From: Sequoia sempervirens
Taxonomy: Eukaryota; Streptophyta; Pinopsida; Cupressales; Cupressaceae
Direction: 5' to 3'
Assembly (NCBI GenBank): GCA_007258455.2
Contig: VDFB02262711.1
Location: 124,001-188,000 of the forward strand
Length of the DNA stretch: 64,000 bases
Shown here: piece by piece, positions 1-8,437 of the stretch
How positions within the stretch are numbered: the stretch's first letter is position 1
Layout of the letters: the number at the start of each line of letters is the position of its first letter
Made by a program: the position numbers and the translations under genes
Notes under the pieces: model-generated
Databases searched by the model: none
What the model saw: the letters and a program-made list of their open reading frames with translations, nothing else
What the model was told of the DNA's origin: nothing

Positions 1-140
1 TTTGATCTGGGACCTTATGTGGAGAGGCTTCAGGAGAATTTTGAAAGTAAAGTAGCAAATTATGTAGCGTTTGAACCAAATGTGATTGGGGGACAGTACA
101 ATTGGAAGGGGATGGATGCTTGGCCTTTACCTTCAAAAAT
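1..140 (+). pseudogene. LINE ORF2 fragment, left of LTR-element insertion
   Basis: Frame 1 is open through these bases (FDLGPYVERLQENF at the start, NWKGMDAWPLPS at the end). It resembles the stretch between the reverse transcriptase and the zinc-binding domain of plant L1-type LINE ORF2; compare the EYRWKDFDM stretch of the LINE at 48305. The frame is cut at 140 by the LTR of the element at 141-5590 and resumes at 5591. With a single GAAAT target copy the codons TCA GAA ATA AAA are continuous across the site. The rest of this LINE lies left of the window. The family is inferred from the continuation at 5591. Confidence 0.7.
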
Positions 141-1764
141 TGATCCGGTGGATATTTTTAGTGAAAATTGAAGTGTCTCATTTCTCTCCAGAATCTACAC
201 CATTAGAAATATCTCAACGTCCTGATTCCAACGCAACTTGAACGGAGCGAAAAGGAGTCCGTTTGTGCAAGTTATGGCCAGTCAAACATCAGATCAAATT
301 GGGATCAAGAGGCATCTGAGAAGCGAAAAAATGATGTCATCAAAAGTTGTCAAAGTTGGCATCATCGTGAAGAGCTTGTCGAGATGATTCTGATGACGTT
401 CGTTTCGTCGAAATCCGACATCGTATGCTCAACTTATCAGTGGTCAAATTTTGCAGTTGACTTTTGAGGTGGACCGTACAGATGCTGACGTCAGCATTCC
501 ATACTGTACGGACAGTGAAGTGGACCAGTCAGTATCCGCCACATGGCATCCACATTGGCATTGTATGAAACCAATAACCTATCGACACGTGTCATCTGTA
601 CGCCCAATAAGCAGGTCTAGTCAGCAGTCTGTAGCACAGTTGGTAGTCCAATCAGCAGGCCACGTCATCATCTAGTCAGCAGGCCAAGTTAGCATGACAC
701 GTCATCTCTTAGTCAGCACCTTCATTGAATTAGGTTTTGCCACGTGGCACCTCCTCGGCATGCCACATGGCCTGTATCTTCGTCCATCGGTTTGGATGTT
801 TTGTTTGGTAAAAATTTGTGGCGAGTTTTGAACTCGCCACCTCCCTCATACGAAATCTGTGGGCCACCGTTAGACCAAACATAGTGTGCTTTATTATACA
901 TAGTGGCCGGTTCTTTTTGTTAAAAAAAACAGTTTGATTTGTTGAAAAAAATGCCAACCGTCGGGGTTTGAACCCGTGATGCCCAGGTGAGTAAAACGGT
1001 AGGTGGCCGTTAAGCCATCGAATGAGGTTAGTAAATGGCGTGGCATCGGTTGGATTTGTTTACTTTTTAACCCCGAATGCCTTAAATTTTAAACAAACTC
1101 CCCAAATTTAAAAATAAAAACAAACAATAATCTTTTTAAAGATTAAATCAAAACCTCCAAAACAACAAAGCCCGAAAATAAGAAAAATTGAAGGGTCAAA
1201 AATACTTGGAAAGGATTAATATAATCCTAATATGTTAAAAATGGAGGATATTGTTGAAGATTATATGTAAAATAGGTAGATTTGGAAAATATTGTAAATC
1301 AATTGGTTAGTAACCAATTTGATCCATTTTTTTGTATTTAAAGGGGAGAGTGTGAGTGAGTTTTTTACTCATAATTTTCAAGTGAAGGGTGAACCTGTGA
1401 ATCGGAGAGCAAGGGAGTTTTCTTAGAGATCTTTTGAAGACTATTCCACACATCGAGGGCATGTTTTTGCTGGTGTGCTTCAAGGGAAAAGTCTTGGTGC
1501 AATTGTAATTTTTATTTGGAGATTAATCGGATCGATCCTCCATTGGAGAGGGACCCGTAGACGTAGTCACGTTTGTGACGAACTCCGTAATCAAACGTTG
1601 TTTGCACTTCTCTTCTTCTCTCTCTCGTATTCAATTTCTCTTTTGAAGTTTTAATGCATAAATTTGTCAATGTATGCATGTATTCAAATTTCGTAAACTT
1701 GGAATAATCATTATAAAAATTAAGCATTCAATACTATAATTTAGTCTAGATCCTATACAGATCA
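141..1764 (+). repeat. 5' LTR of gag-pro element
   Basis: The LTR begins TGATCC and ends GGATC-like CAGATCA, directly before the primer-binding site. The left 700 bp are rich in repeated GTCAGCAGGCCACGTCA-like words and hold a CACGTGG G-box-type motif at 739-745. GTATTTAAAG at 1334-1343 is a TATA-like box about 430 bp before the LTR end. Differences from the 3' LTR are mostly C/T and G/A and cluster in the GC-richer left half. The right half is almost identical. Confidence 0.85.
955..1025 (-). ncRNA. Antisense tRNA-like (pol III type) unit inside 5' LTR
   Basis: On the minus strand TGGCTTAACGG (1017-1007) fits the tRNA A box and GGTTCAAACCCC (974-963) fits the B box. Their starts are 43 nt apart, as in an intronless tRNA. 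A run of seven T follows about 12 nt after the B box (minus strand, from about 951), where a pol III terminator is expected. A full cloverleaf does not form: the acceptor and D stems do not pair. It is therefore tRNA-derived or SINE-head-like, not a working tRNA. Whether it is transcribed is unknown. Confidence 0.5.
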
Positions 1765-1767
1765 AGT

Positions 1768-1779
1768 TGGTATCAGAGC
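1768..1779 (+). promoter_or_regulatory. Primer-binding site (initiator tRNA-Met)
   Basis: TGGTATCAGAGC, the complement of the 3' end of plant initiator tRNA-Met, starts three bases after the LTR end. It fixes the LTR boundary and the + orientation of the element. Confidence 0.9.
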
Positions 1780-1815
1780 TCAGTTGACTATTATTGCAGT
1801 TATTTATTTTTTTGA

Positions 1816-2925
1816 ATGCTAACGAGATCCAGGATTCAGAAGGGTGAAGGCAAGCTCGAAGACTTTAATCCTGAGATCGGGAAGCGAAGAACTTTTTCGA
1901 AGATGTCCTTGTCTGGAATGGAGGTTCTTGATGAGATCAGTGAGCAGGAATTTCGAAGAGCATTCCTCGAGATGAAGGCTAAGGTGGACATTCTTTTTAA
2001 AGAGAGACAAGAACAGAAAGAGCATGAAGAAGGTTTGTCGAAGCAAGATCCCAAAGACAAGAAAGAGAAACAACATGGAGATGGTGGCAGGCAACCAGAT
2101 CCACCCTCTTCTTCTTCTCCTCCCTCTTCTCCTTCTTCTCCATCTTCTCCTCATTCTACTTCTTTTAATCCTTTCAAGAGTGGGTATAAGCCTAAAATTA
2201 AGTTGGATGTAAAATTTGATTTACCAAAGTATTGTGGTGAACTTAATGCTGAAAAATTGGATGATTGGATTCAGCAAGTAGAAGTCTACTGTAGAGTCCA
2301 TAACCTATTAGATGATGTTGATAGGATCCAATTAGCTACTCTTCGTTTAGGAGGTACATCTTTAACCTGGTGGGAGAGTAAGTCTAAGGCAGAAGTTTCA
2401 CAGCATGGTAGAGTCAGTTTAACTTGGGCAGAGTTTGTTAATGCTCTTAAAAAGCAATTTTATCCCTTAGGACATATGCAACAGTTAATGATGGACTGGA
2501 AAATGTTTAGGCAAGGGAAAGGTCAAACTGTCCAAGAGTACACCCATGAATTTAGGAAGAAGGCTATTGCTTTGAATGTCCCTTTGTACACCCAGGACAC
2601 TTTGTTGAAGTACATAGGAGGTCTGCATTCCTACCTTAGGCATTCTATTTTGGTTTTGAATCCTAACAACTTGGATGAAGTTTGTGTTCAAGCTACACAC
2701 TTAGAGTCAAGGGGTAAAGGATCTTTTATTGATAAGTTTGATAATGATGTAAAGAAATCTTCTAAGGTTGCAGAGACAGGGAAAGGAAAGAAGGCAGCTA
2801 CAGTTAAGAAGGATGAGAAACTTTCTTGCTCTCATTGTGACAAGAATGGTCATGATGAAGATCAGTGTTGGAAGTTACATCCAGAATTGAAGCCTAAGTG
2901 GGCTCAGAAACGTAATAAAAAATAG
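1816..2925 (+). CDS. gag: Gag protein of LTR retrotransposon
   Basis: 369 codons from ATG 1816 to TAG 2923. A lysine/glutamate-rich, partly coiled-coil N-terminus is followed by a Ser/Pro run (about residues 95-115). A retrotransposon gag domain follows (about 150-300; WIQQVEVYC, TWWESK, FYPLGH and VQEYTHEFRKKA are typical). A basic linker and a CCHC knuckle follow, C338-x2-C341-x4-H346-x4-C351. This would be the capsid/nucleocapsid that packages the RNA. The frame stays open past the TAG to 3117 (KGKEKATNVVMDLGSDSDDE), so the TAG is probably an internal break in one gag-pro polyprotein, perhaps from CAG. A programmed readthrough stop is possible but has no support. Confidence 0.85.
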   Translation: MLTRSRIQKGEGKLEDFNPEIGKRRTFSKMSLSGMEVLDEISEQEFRRAFLEMKAKVDILFKERQEQKEHEEGLSKQDPKDKKEKQHGDGGRQPDPPSSSSPPSSPSSPSSPHSTSFNPFKSGYKPKIKLDVKFDLPKYCGELNAEKLDDWIQQVEVYCRVHNLLDDVDRIQLATLRLGGTSLTWWESKSKAEVSQHGRVSLTWAEFVNALKKQFYPLGHMQQLMMDWKMFRQGKGQTVQEYTHEFRKKAIALNVPLYTQDTLLKYIGGLHSYLRHSILVLNPNNLDEVCVQATHLESRGKGSFIDKFDNDVKKSSKVAETGKGKKAATVKKDEKLSCSHCDKNGHDEDQCWKLHPELKPKWAQKRNKK

Positions 2926-3097
2926 AAGGGTAAGGAGAAAGCCACGAATGTTGTTATGGATCTTGGTTCAGATTCAGATGATGAGACTAAGATAACAGTT
3001 ATCGGTTTGAAAGGTAAAGCTCCTATTTCTGGTGTTTCTGTTGCTAGTTGTGCTTCTACTTCTACAGTTAATGATTTCTCTGAATATGTGAAAAGGA

Positions 3098-3691
3098 ATG
3101 AGCTGGGTTGTTGCTAAGAACACTAAAATTGATGCACTCATAGATAGTGGTTCTCAAGTGAATTTAGTTTCAGAAAGTATTGTAAAGAACTTGGGATTAA
3201 AAACTACACAGCATAAGAAACCTTATCCACTAGGCTGGATTTGTGAAAATGATAAGTTGCAAGTAACAAGACAATGCACTTTAAAATTCACAATCACTAG
3301 TAAGTTTGTGGATGAAGTACAGTTTGATGTGGTTCCACTGGATATCTGTGGGATAGTGCTTGGTAGCCCTTATCTTTATGATAGAAAAGTAATTTTCTAC
3401 AAGGAAAAGAATCATTATCACTTGTTTAAAGATGGCATTCAATATATTGTACATTCTCATAGGATTAAGACTGATCGTTCTTTTGCAAACATAGGGCAGT
3501 TAAAGAGGGTAATTAATGCAAGTAAAGAGTTAACTCTTATGTTTGTCAGTACAAGTGGTTCTACACTTGAACTTGGAGTAGCTAACCAGGGTCAGATGTT
3601 GCAGGATGCACCAACAGTACAGCATGAGAAAATGATGCTTGAAAGCATTGATGGTTCCTTGGGTAAAAATGTTCCTATTGTGAAGGACTGA
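3098..3691 (+). CDS. pro: Aspartic protease region of gag-pro polyprotein
   Basis: 197 codons. IDALIDSGSQVNLVSE carries the DSG active-site triad of retropepsins at residues 16-18. VPLDICGIVLGSPYLYD is the matching second conserved block. It would cleave the Gag polyprotein. Its frame is shifted from gag: the gag frame runs through the linker to a TAA at about 3115, so a small indel near 3095-3105 separates them and ATG 3098 is probably not a true start. The last 60 residues have no recognised domain. The ORF ends with TGA and no pol follows. Confidence 0.8.
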   Translation: MSWVVAKNTKIDALIDSGSQVNLVSESIVKNLGLKTTQHKKPYPLGWICENDKLQVTRQCTLKFTITSKFVDEVQFDVVPLDICGIVLGSPYLYDRKVIFYKEKNHYHLFKDGIQYIVHSHRIKTDRSFANIGQLKRVINASKELTLMFVSTSGSTLELGVANQGQMLQDAPTVQHEKMMLESIDGSLGKNVPIVKD

Positions 3692-3967
3692 ATTATTGTT
3701 GACTTATTCTCTTTCATTTCTGCATTATTGTTTAGCTTGATGCTAGTCAATTTTTGTTGGTTAGTGGCTACGACATTTGATGTAGAAGCTTATGGAAGTG
3801 ATAGAATAATGTTTATGTTCAATAATATTGTTGCAGTCTTCTTTGTGCTTGTGATCCAGGTTTTCAGATGTACAGAGGATATAGGACAAGTGGGGAGGCC
3901 AAGTCCTCACTTAATGTCAGAGTAAATGTCACTTTTGGAGGTCCAAAAGGTCTTCAGTGGGGAGGCC
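3692..3967 (+). other. 3' untranslated part of gag-pro element with polypurine tract
   Basis: No coding domain is seen. AGTGGGGAGGCC ends at 3967, directly before the 3' LTR, and serves as the polypurine tract. Nearly the same word, AAGTGGGGAGGCC, lies 69 bases upstream (about 3889-3901), a duplicated tract. A hydrophobic 65-codon ORF at 3728-3925 is probably chance. Confidence 0.6.
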
Positions 3968-5590
3968 TGATCCGATGGATATTTTCAATGAAAATTGAAG
4001 TGTCTCATTTCTCTCCAGAATCTGCACCATCAGAAAGATCTCGATGTCCTGATTCCAACGCAACTTGAACGGAGTGAAAAGGAGTCCGTTTGTGCAAGTT
4101 ATGGCCAATCAAACATTGGGTCAAACTGGGATCAAGAGGCGTCTAGGAAGCGATAAAATGATGTTGTCAAAAGTTGTCGAAGTTGGAATCATCACGAAGA
4201 GCTCGTTGAGATGATTCTGATGGTGTTCGTTTCGTCGAAATCCGACATCGTATGCTCAACTTATCAGTGGTCAAAGTTTGCAGTTGACTTTTGAGGTGGA
4301 CCGTATGGATGCTGACATCAGCATTCCGTACTGTACGGACAGTGAAGTGGACCAGTCAGTATCCGCCATGTGGCATCCACATCAACATTGTACGGAACCA
4401 ATCACCTATCGACATGTGTCATCCATATGCCCAATAAGCAGGTCCAATCAGCAGTCCGTAGCACAATTGGCAGTCCAGTCAGCAGGCCACGTCATCGTCT
4501 AGTCAGCAGGCCACGTCAGCATGACACGTCAGCTCTTAGTCAGCACCTTCATCAAATCAGGTTTTGCCACGTGGCACCTCCTCGTCATGCCACGTGGCCT
4601 GTATCTCTGTCCGTCGGTTTGGATGTTTTGTTTGGTAAAATTCTGTGGCGAGTTTTGAACTCGCCACCTCCCTCATACGAAATCCGTGGGCCACCGTTAG
4701 ACCAAACATAGTGTGCTTTATTAGACATAGTGGTCGGTTCTTTTTGTTAAAGAAAACAGTTTGATTTGTTGAAAAAAATGCCAACCGTCAGGGTTTGAAC
4801 CCGTGATGCCCGGGCGAGTAAAATAGTAGGTGGCCGTTAAGCCATCGAATGAGGTTAGTAAATGACGTGGCATCGGTTGGATTTGTTTACTTTTTAACCC
4901 CGAATGCCTTAAATTTTAAACAAACTCCCAAATTTAAAAATAAAAACAAACAATAATCTTTTTAAAGATTAAATCAAAACCTCCAAAACAACAAAGCCCA
5001 AAAATAAGAAAAATTGAAGGGTCAAAAATACTTGGAAAGGATTAATATAATCCTAATATGTTAAAAATGGAGGATATTGTTGAAGATTATATGTAAAATA
5101 GGGAGATTTGGAAAATATTGTAAATCAATTGGTTAGTAACCAATTTGATCCATTATTTTGTATTTAAAGGGGAGAGTGTGAGTGAGTTTTTTACTCATAA
5201 TTTTCAAGTGAAGGGTGAAGCTGTGAATCGAAGAGCAAGGGAGTTTTCTTAGAGATCTTTTGAAGACTATTCCACACATCGAGGGCATGTTTTTGCTAAT
5301 GTGCTTCAAGGGAAAAGTCTTGGTGCAATTGTAATTTTTATTTGGAGATTAATCGGATCGGTCCTCCATTGGAGAGGGACCCGGAGACATAGTCACGTTT
5401 GTGATGAACTCCATAATCAAACATTGTTTGCACCTCTCTTCTTCTCTCTCTCGTATTCAATTTCTCTTTTGAAGTTTTAATGCATAAATTTGTCAATGTA
5501 TGCATGTATTCGAATTTTGTAAACTTGGAATAATCATTATAAAAATTAAGCATTCAATACTATAATTTAGTCTAGATCCTATACAGATCA
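3968..5590 (+). repeat. 3' LTR of gag-pro element
   Basis: Same boundaries as the 5' LTR (TGATCCG to CAGATCA), 1623 versus 1624 bp. The antisense tRNA-like unit is kept at about 4782-4852: A box identical at 4844-4834, B box with one change at 4801-4790. Two CACGTGG motifs occur near 4568 and 4592. The LTR is followed by GAAAT and the resumed LINE frame. Confidence 0.85.
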
Positions 5591-6244
5591 GAAATAAAAT
5601 CTGCAGTGGAAAGGGAATTAGTTAGCCAGTCGATGAATCTGAGCAATAGGGAGGATTCAATCATATGGTGCGGGGCTACTTTGGGTAAATATTCAACCAA
5701 ATTAGGGTATAGAATTCAGTTGGCACGATGTGAAGAAAAATCTTGGTTGGCGACTCTACGCTGGAAACAGGAAGTACTTCCAAAGGCGAGGGCATTCTTG
5801 TGGGTTGCCAGTTACAAGCAATGCCTTACTAGGGAAAGATTGAAAAGGTTGGGATTTGCAGGTTCCTCAAGATGTCCCTTATGCGAATGTGATGAGGAAA
5901 GCGTGGATTACCTTTTTTTGAATTATTGGATGGCGGTTGCATGTTGGGATTGGTTACAAGATAAATTTCAATTTTATAGACCAAGACAAGCAAAGCTAGA
6001 AGAGTTCTTGTGTAGTTGGCCAATTGCCAATAAGGGGGGATATTGGAGCGGCTTGTGGATTTTGGCTCCAACAATAGTTGTATGGCACATTTGGAAGGAG
6101 CGAAATAGGCTCATCTTCTGCAATAAGGCTATGGGTTGGGATTTGGTCATCACCAAGATTCAAGGGGCCATTATTGAAATGACAAATAACAGAATCAAAA
6201 TAGGGTCTAGAGCAAAATTCACAAGGTGGGATGAGTTGATATAG
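5591..6244 (+). pseudogene. LINE ORF2: zinc-binding domain of reverse transcriptase (RVT zf)
   Basis: Continuation of the fragment at 1-140; the open frame starts at the insertion border (EIKSAVERELVSQ). IIWCGATLGKYSTKLGY leads into the zf-RVT domain typical of plant L1 ORF2: RAFLWVASYKQCLTRERLKR, CPLCECDEESVDYLFLNY, WHIWKERNRLIF. It ends at TAG 6242, where the LINE frame continues after the stop. The cysteine pair CPLC is present; the usual HLF/HLL histidine is changed (YLFLNYW). Confidence 0.8.
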
Positions 6245-6808
6245 AAGACCTGGATTGAACTCAAAGTACCGAAATCAGGGGCAAGTAAGTAGGCTAAGGT
6301 TGATCAAAAGCTTGTCTAATGGCTGCAACTAGTAAGAGTAAAATGGAAGCTTAATTTCGACAGGGCTGCAAAAGGTAACCCTGGGTCGGGAGGGGCTAGA
6401 TGCATTATAAGAGATAAGGCTGGAAAATGTGTGTGGGCGGCTTCGAAATGCCTTGGCACTTGCACCAACAATTTGGCAGAAATGGAAGCACTAGAACTTG
6501 GTCTGGAGCTATGCCTTAAGAGAGGTATCGATAGTATAGAAATAGAAGTCGATTCTCAAATTTGCATTCAGGCCATTTCCTTTGGGAAGTCTCTGAGCTA
6601 GCAATTGGATAATTGGGTAAAGCATATCCAAAATCTTTTGGGAAAATTCAATGACTTCACCTTAGCACATGTCTATAGAGAAGTCAATAAAGCGATAGAT
6701 CTTTTGGCAAATTTTGGCCTGTCTCAAGACACATTGGTACTCATAGACTCTCATACAGATCGATGGCCTAGTCTAGAATCAATACTAGATCAAGACAAAA
6801 AGGAGTGA
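6245..6808 (+). pseudogene. LINE ORF2: C-terminal RNase H domain
   Basis: Same frame as the zf-RVT segment. WKLNFDRAAKGNPGSGGARC, NLAEMEALELGLELC, IEIEVDSQICIQA and HVYREVNKAIDLLAN are the four acidic-residue blocks of plant LINE RNase H (D, E, D, D). It would degrade RNA in the DNA-RNA hybrid during retrotransposition. The frame is broken by TAG at 6242, a TAG near 6287, a TAA near 6320 and a TAG near 6599. All are in-frame and most fit a lost Gln codon. It ends with TGA at 6806. Confidence 0.8.
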
Positions 6809-7811
6809 AGTGTTTATCTTCAGAAGTAAAGGCTGTCACGGGTGTCACCCCCGTACATGGGCGTGGTCTGCAAGCGTAATCTTTGAAAATCCATATGGGA
6901 CTTCTTGCAGCTTCTTTTGCTCCCTCTAAAGTCTCGTGGACTATGGGTCTTGATCGAAGCTGCGCATATAAGATTGCAAGGACAAATTTAGTCATTTTTC
7001 AGGTTATGGTTTACCCAATGGTTCATGGCACCCTTCAACTTTAGTCTTTTCCCTTGTGGCTATATATGGTAGAATGGTCGGAAATACATACGCAGTTGCA
7101 TTGTGGCATTGGCTTTAAAGCTAAAACAGTTGTCTATTTTGGTCTGGGTTGTTCATGTGCAAAGGAATCGCTTTCTGAGCAATGTAGAAGGTTGTTTCCC
7201 ACCCAAAACCTAGCAGTGCGCATTGTGATAGTGGATATGGTCTCAACAGTGTTGAATATGAAATGCCATTGGTGTGATGGTAAGATCTATGAAATAGTTG
7301 TAGGTGCACTGGTAGATGTAACAGAGTCCCGGGAACGTGTGGTCGAGTGGCTGGATGGGTTTGTGGTGAGGGTGAATGCTCAAGTTGTTGCCAATGCAAT
7401 TATGGAGTTGTGAATGGATGGATGGGTAAGTTTTCTATGTATGTATTTTGATCCAGCAATGGTGGGAGATGAGGATAACGAAGGAGGTGTGCAGGATGCG
7501 GAGGATATTCATGCGCATCAGGAGGCTCTAGTGAAATTCATGACTGATGCGTGGGAAGTTTTTCGGGTTGGGATCAGAAATGCATATATGATGGCGTTCT
7601 CTAGATTCATGGACTCTAGTAGCTCGTGGCTCGGGGATGGTAGCCTAAGAAGGATCCTTTGGTTGGGTGGCCTATTGGTAACTATTTACCAGCATTTAGC
7701 ACATTAGTATTACTGTGGATCTCTATATTGTAACTAAGGTTTCTGGCATGCTAATGCCTCTACTAGACTGTACATGGGAGTTACTCCCTTTGGTAGCACT
7801 TATAAAAAAAA
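6809..7811 (+). mobile_element. LINE 3' region with possible downstream ORF and poly(A)
   Basis: After RNase H one frame is open from ATG 7054 to TAG 7705, broken only by TGA 7411-7413 (218 codons). It is cysteine-containing in the first half (VYFGLGCSCAKESL, MKCHWCDGKI) and acidic in the second (MVGDEDNEGGVQDAEDIHAHQ). I do not recognise it. It could be an extra LINE ORF or chance. The element ends in TATAAAAAAAAA (7801-7812). The second LINE also has an ORF after RNase H, but the two do not look alike. Confidence 0.5.
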
Positions 7812-8437
7812 ATAGTGGTTTAAACAATTTATTTAAATTCTTAATAGTGTTTAACTTTATATTTTAATACTTACTAAAATATCACATTCTTATTTAAATA
7901 AATTATTTAAAATTGATTAACGTATTTTTATATTAAAATGATTCTTAAAGTAAGTTTTAAAATATTTAAACTTATTTAAATAAATTGTTTACTGTTCACT
8001 TAAATTGCATTTGACACGTTGTACAAATAATTCAATAAATTATTTAAATAAATTTAAATAATTTTTTAATAGTGGTTTAATAAATTATTTAAACCACTAT
8101 TAAGAATTTATTGAGCATACAAATAAATTATATAAATCAATATTAATAATTTATTTAAACTTATTTAAATAATTTAAATCATTATGAAGAATTTATTGAG
8201 CATACAAATAATTCAAAGAAAGACACAAGTTCTTAATAAAAATACAAATAACATAATAATTTTTAATAATGATTTAAATAATTTAGTGGTTTAAAGAATT
8301 TATTTAAATAAGTTTAAACAAATTGTTTAAATAATTCATTCTTATAAATTTAAACTTAAACTTATTTAAATAAATCATTTAAACATATTCAAATAATTTA
8401 TTTAAACTTATTTAAATAAATTATTTAAACCACTATT
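7811..8437. repeat. AT-rich TTTAAATAA block with 28-bp inverted ends (MITE-like)
   Basis: 7811-7838 and the reverse complement of 8410-8437 agree at 27 of 28 bases (AATAGTGGTTTAAA core). Between them the DNA is almost all TTTAAATAA and its complement, with another palindrome at about 8060-8103. It directly abuts the LINE poly(A), so the A-run may be shared. No coding capacity. A clear target duplication was not found; it could be a MITE or simply palindromic satellite. Confidence 0.45.

Larger units (their letters stand above)
141..5590 (+). mobile_element. Non-autonomous Ty3-like LTR retrotransposon with gag and protease only
   Basis: Two LTRs of about 1.62 kb (141-1764 and 3968-5590), both starting TGATCCG and ending CAGATCA. 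They flank 2.2 kb that holds a primer-binding site, a gag ORF with a CCHC knuckle, an aspartic protease and a purine tract. I find no reverse transcriptase, RNase H or integrase in any frame, so the element would need enzymes from elsewhere. Flanking pentamers are AAAAT (136-140) and GAAAT (5591-5595), a one-mismatch target duplication. The host LINE reading frame is restored when the element is removed. Similar gag-only plant elements are known as TR-GAG; protease makes this one slightly larger. Gag-pro assignment is firm; the lineage is inferred. Confidence 0.85.

Noticed and set aside
451..675. 74-codon ORF in the 5' LTR and its twin at 4278-4502
   Set aside because: It lies in the LTR promoter repeats and shows no domain; conservation only reflects LTR identity.
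730..957. 75-codon minus-strand ORF present in both LTRs
   Set aside because: Overlaps the tRNA-like unit border; no domain, and both copies are simply LTR copies.
963..1017. Functional tRNA gene in the LTR
   Set aside because: Acceptor and D stems do not pair; only A/B boxes and the T-run support it, so it is listed as tRNA-like.
1819..2154. 111-codon minus-strand Arg-rich ORF
   Set aside because: Shadow of the Ser/Pro-coding stretch of gag.
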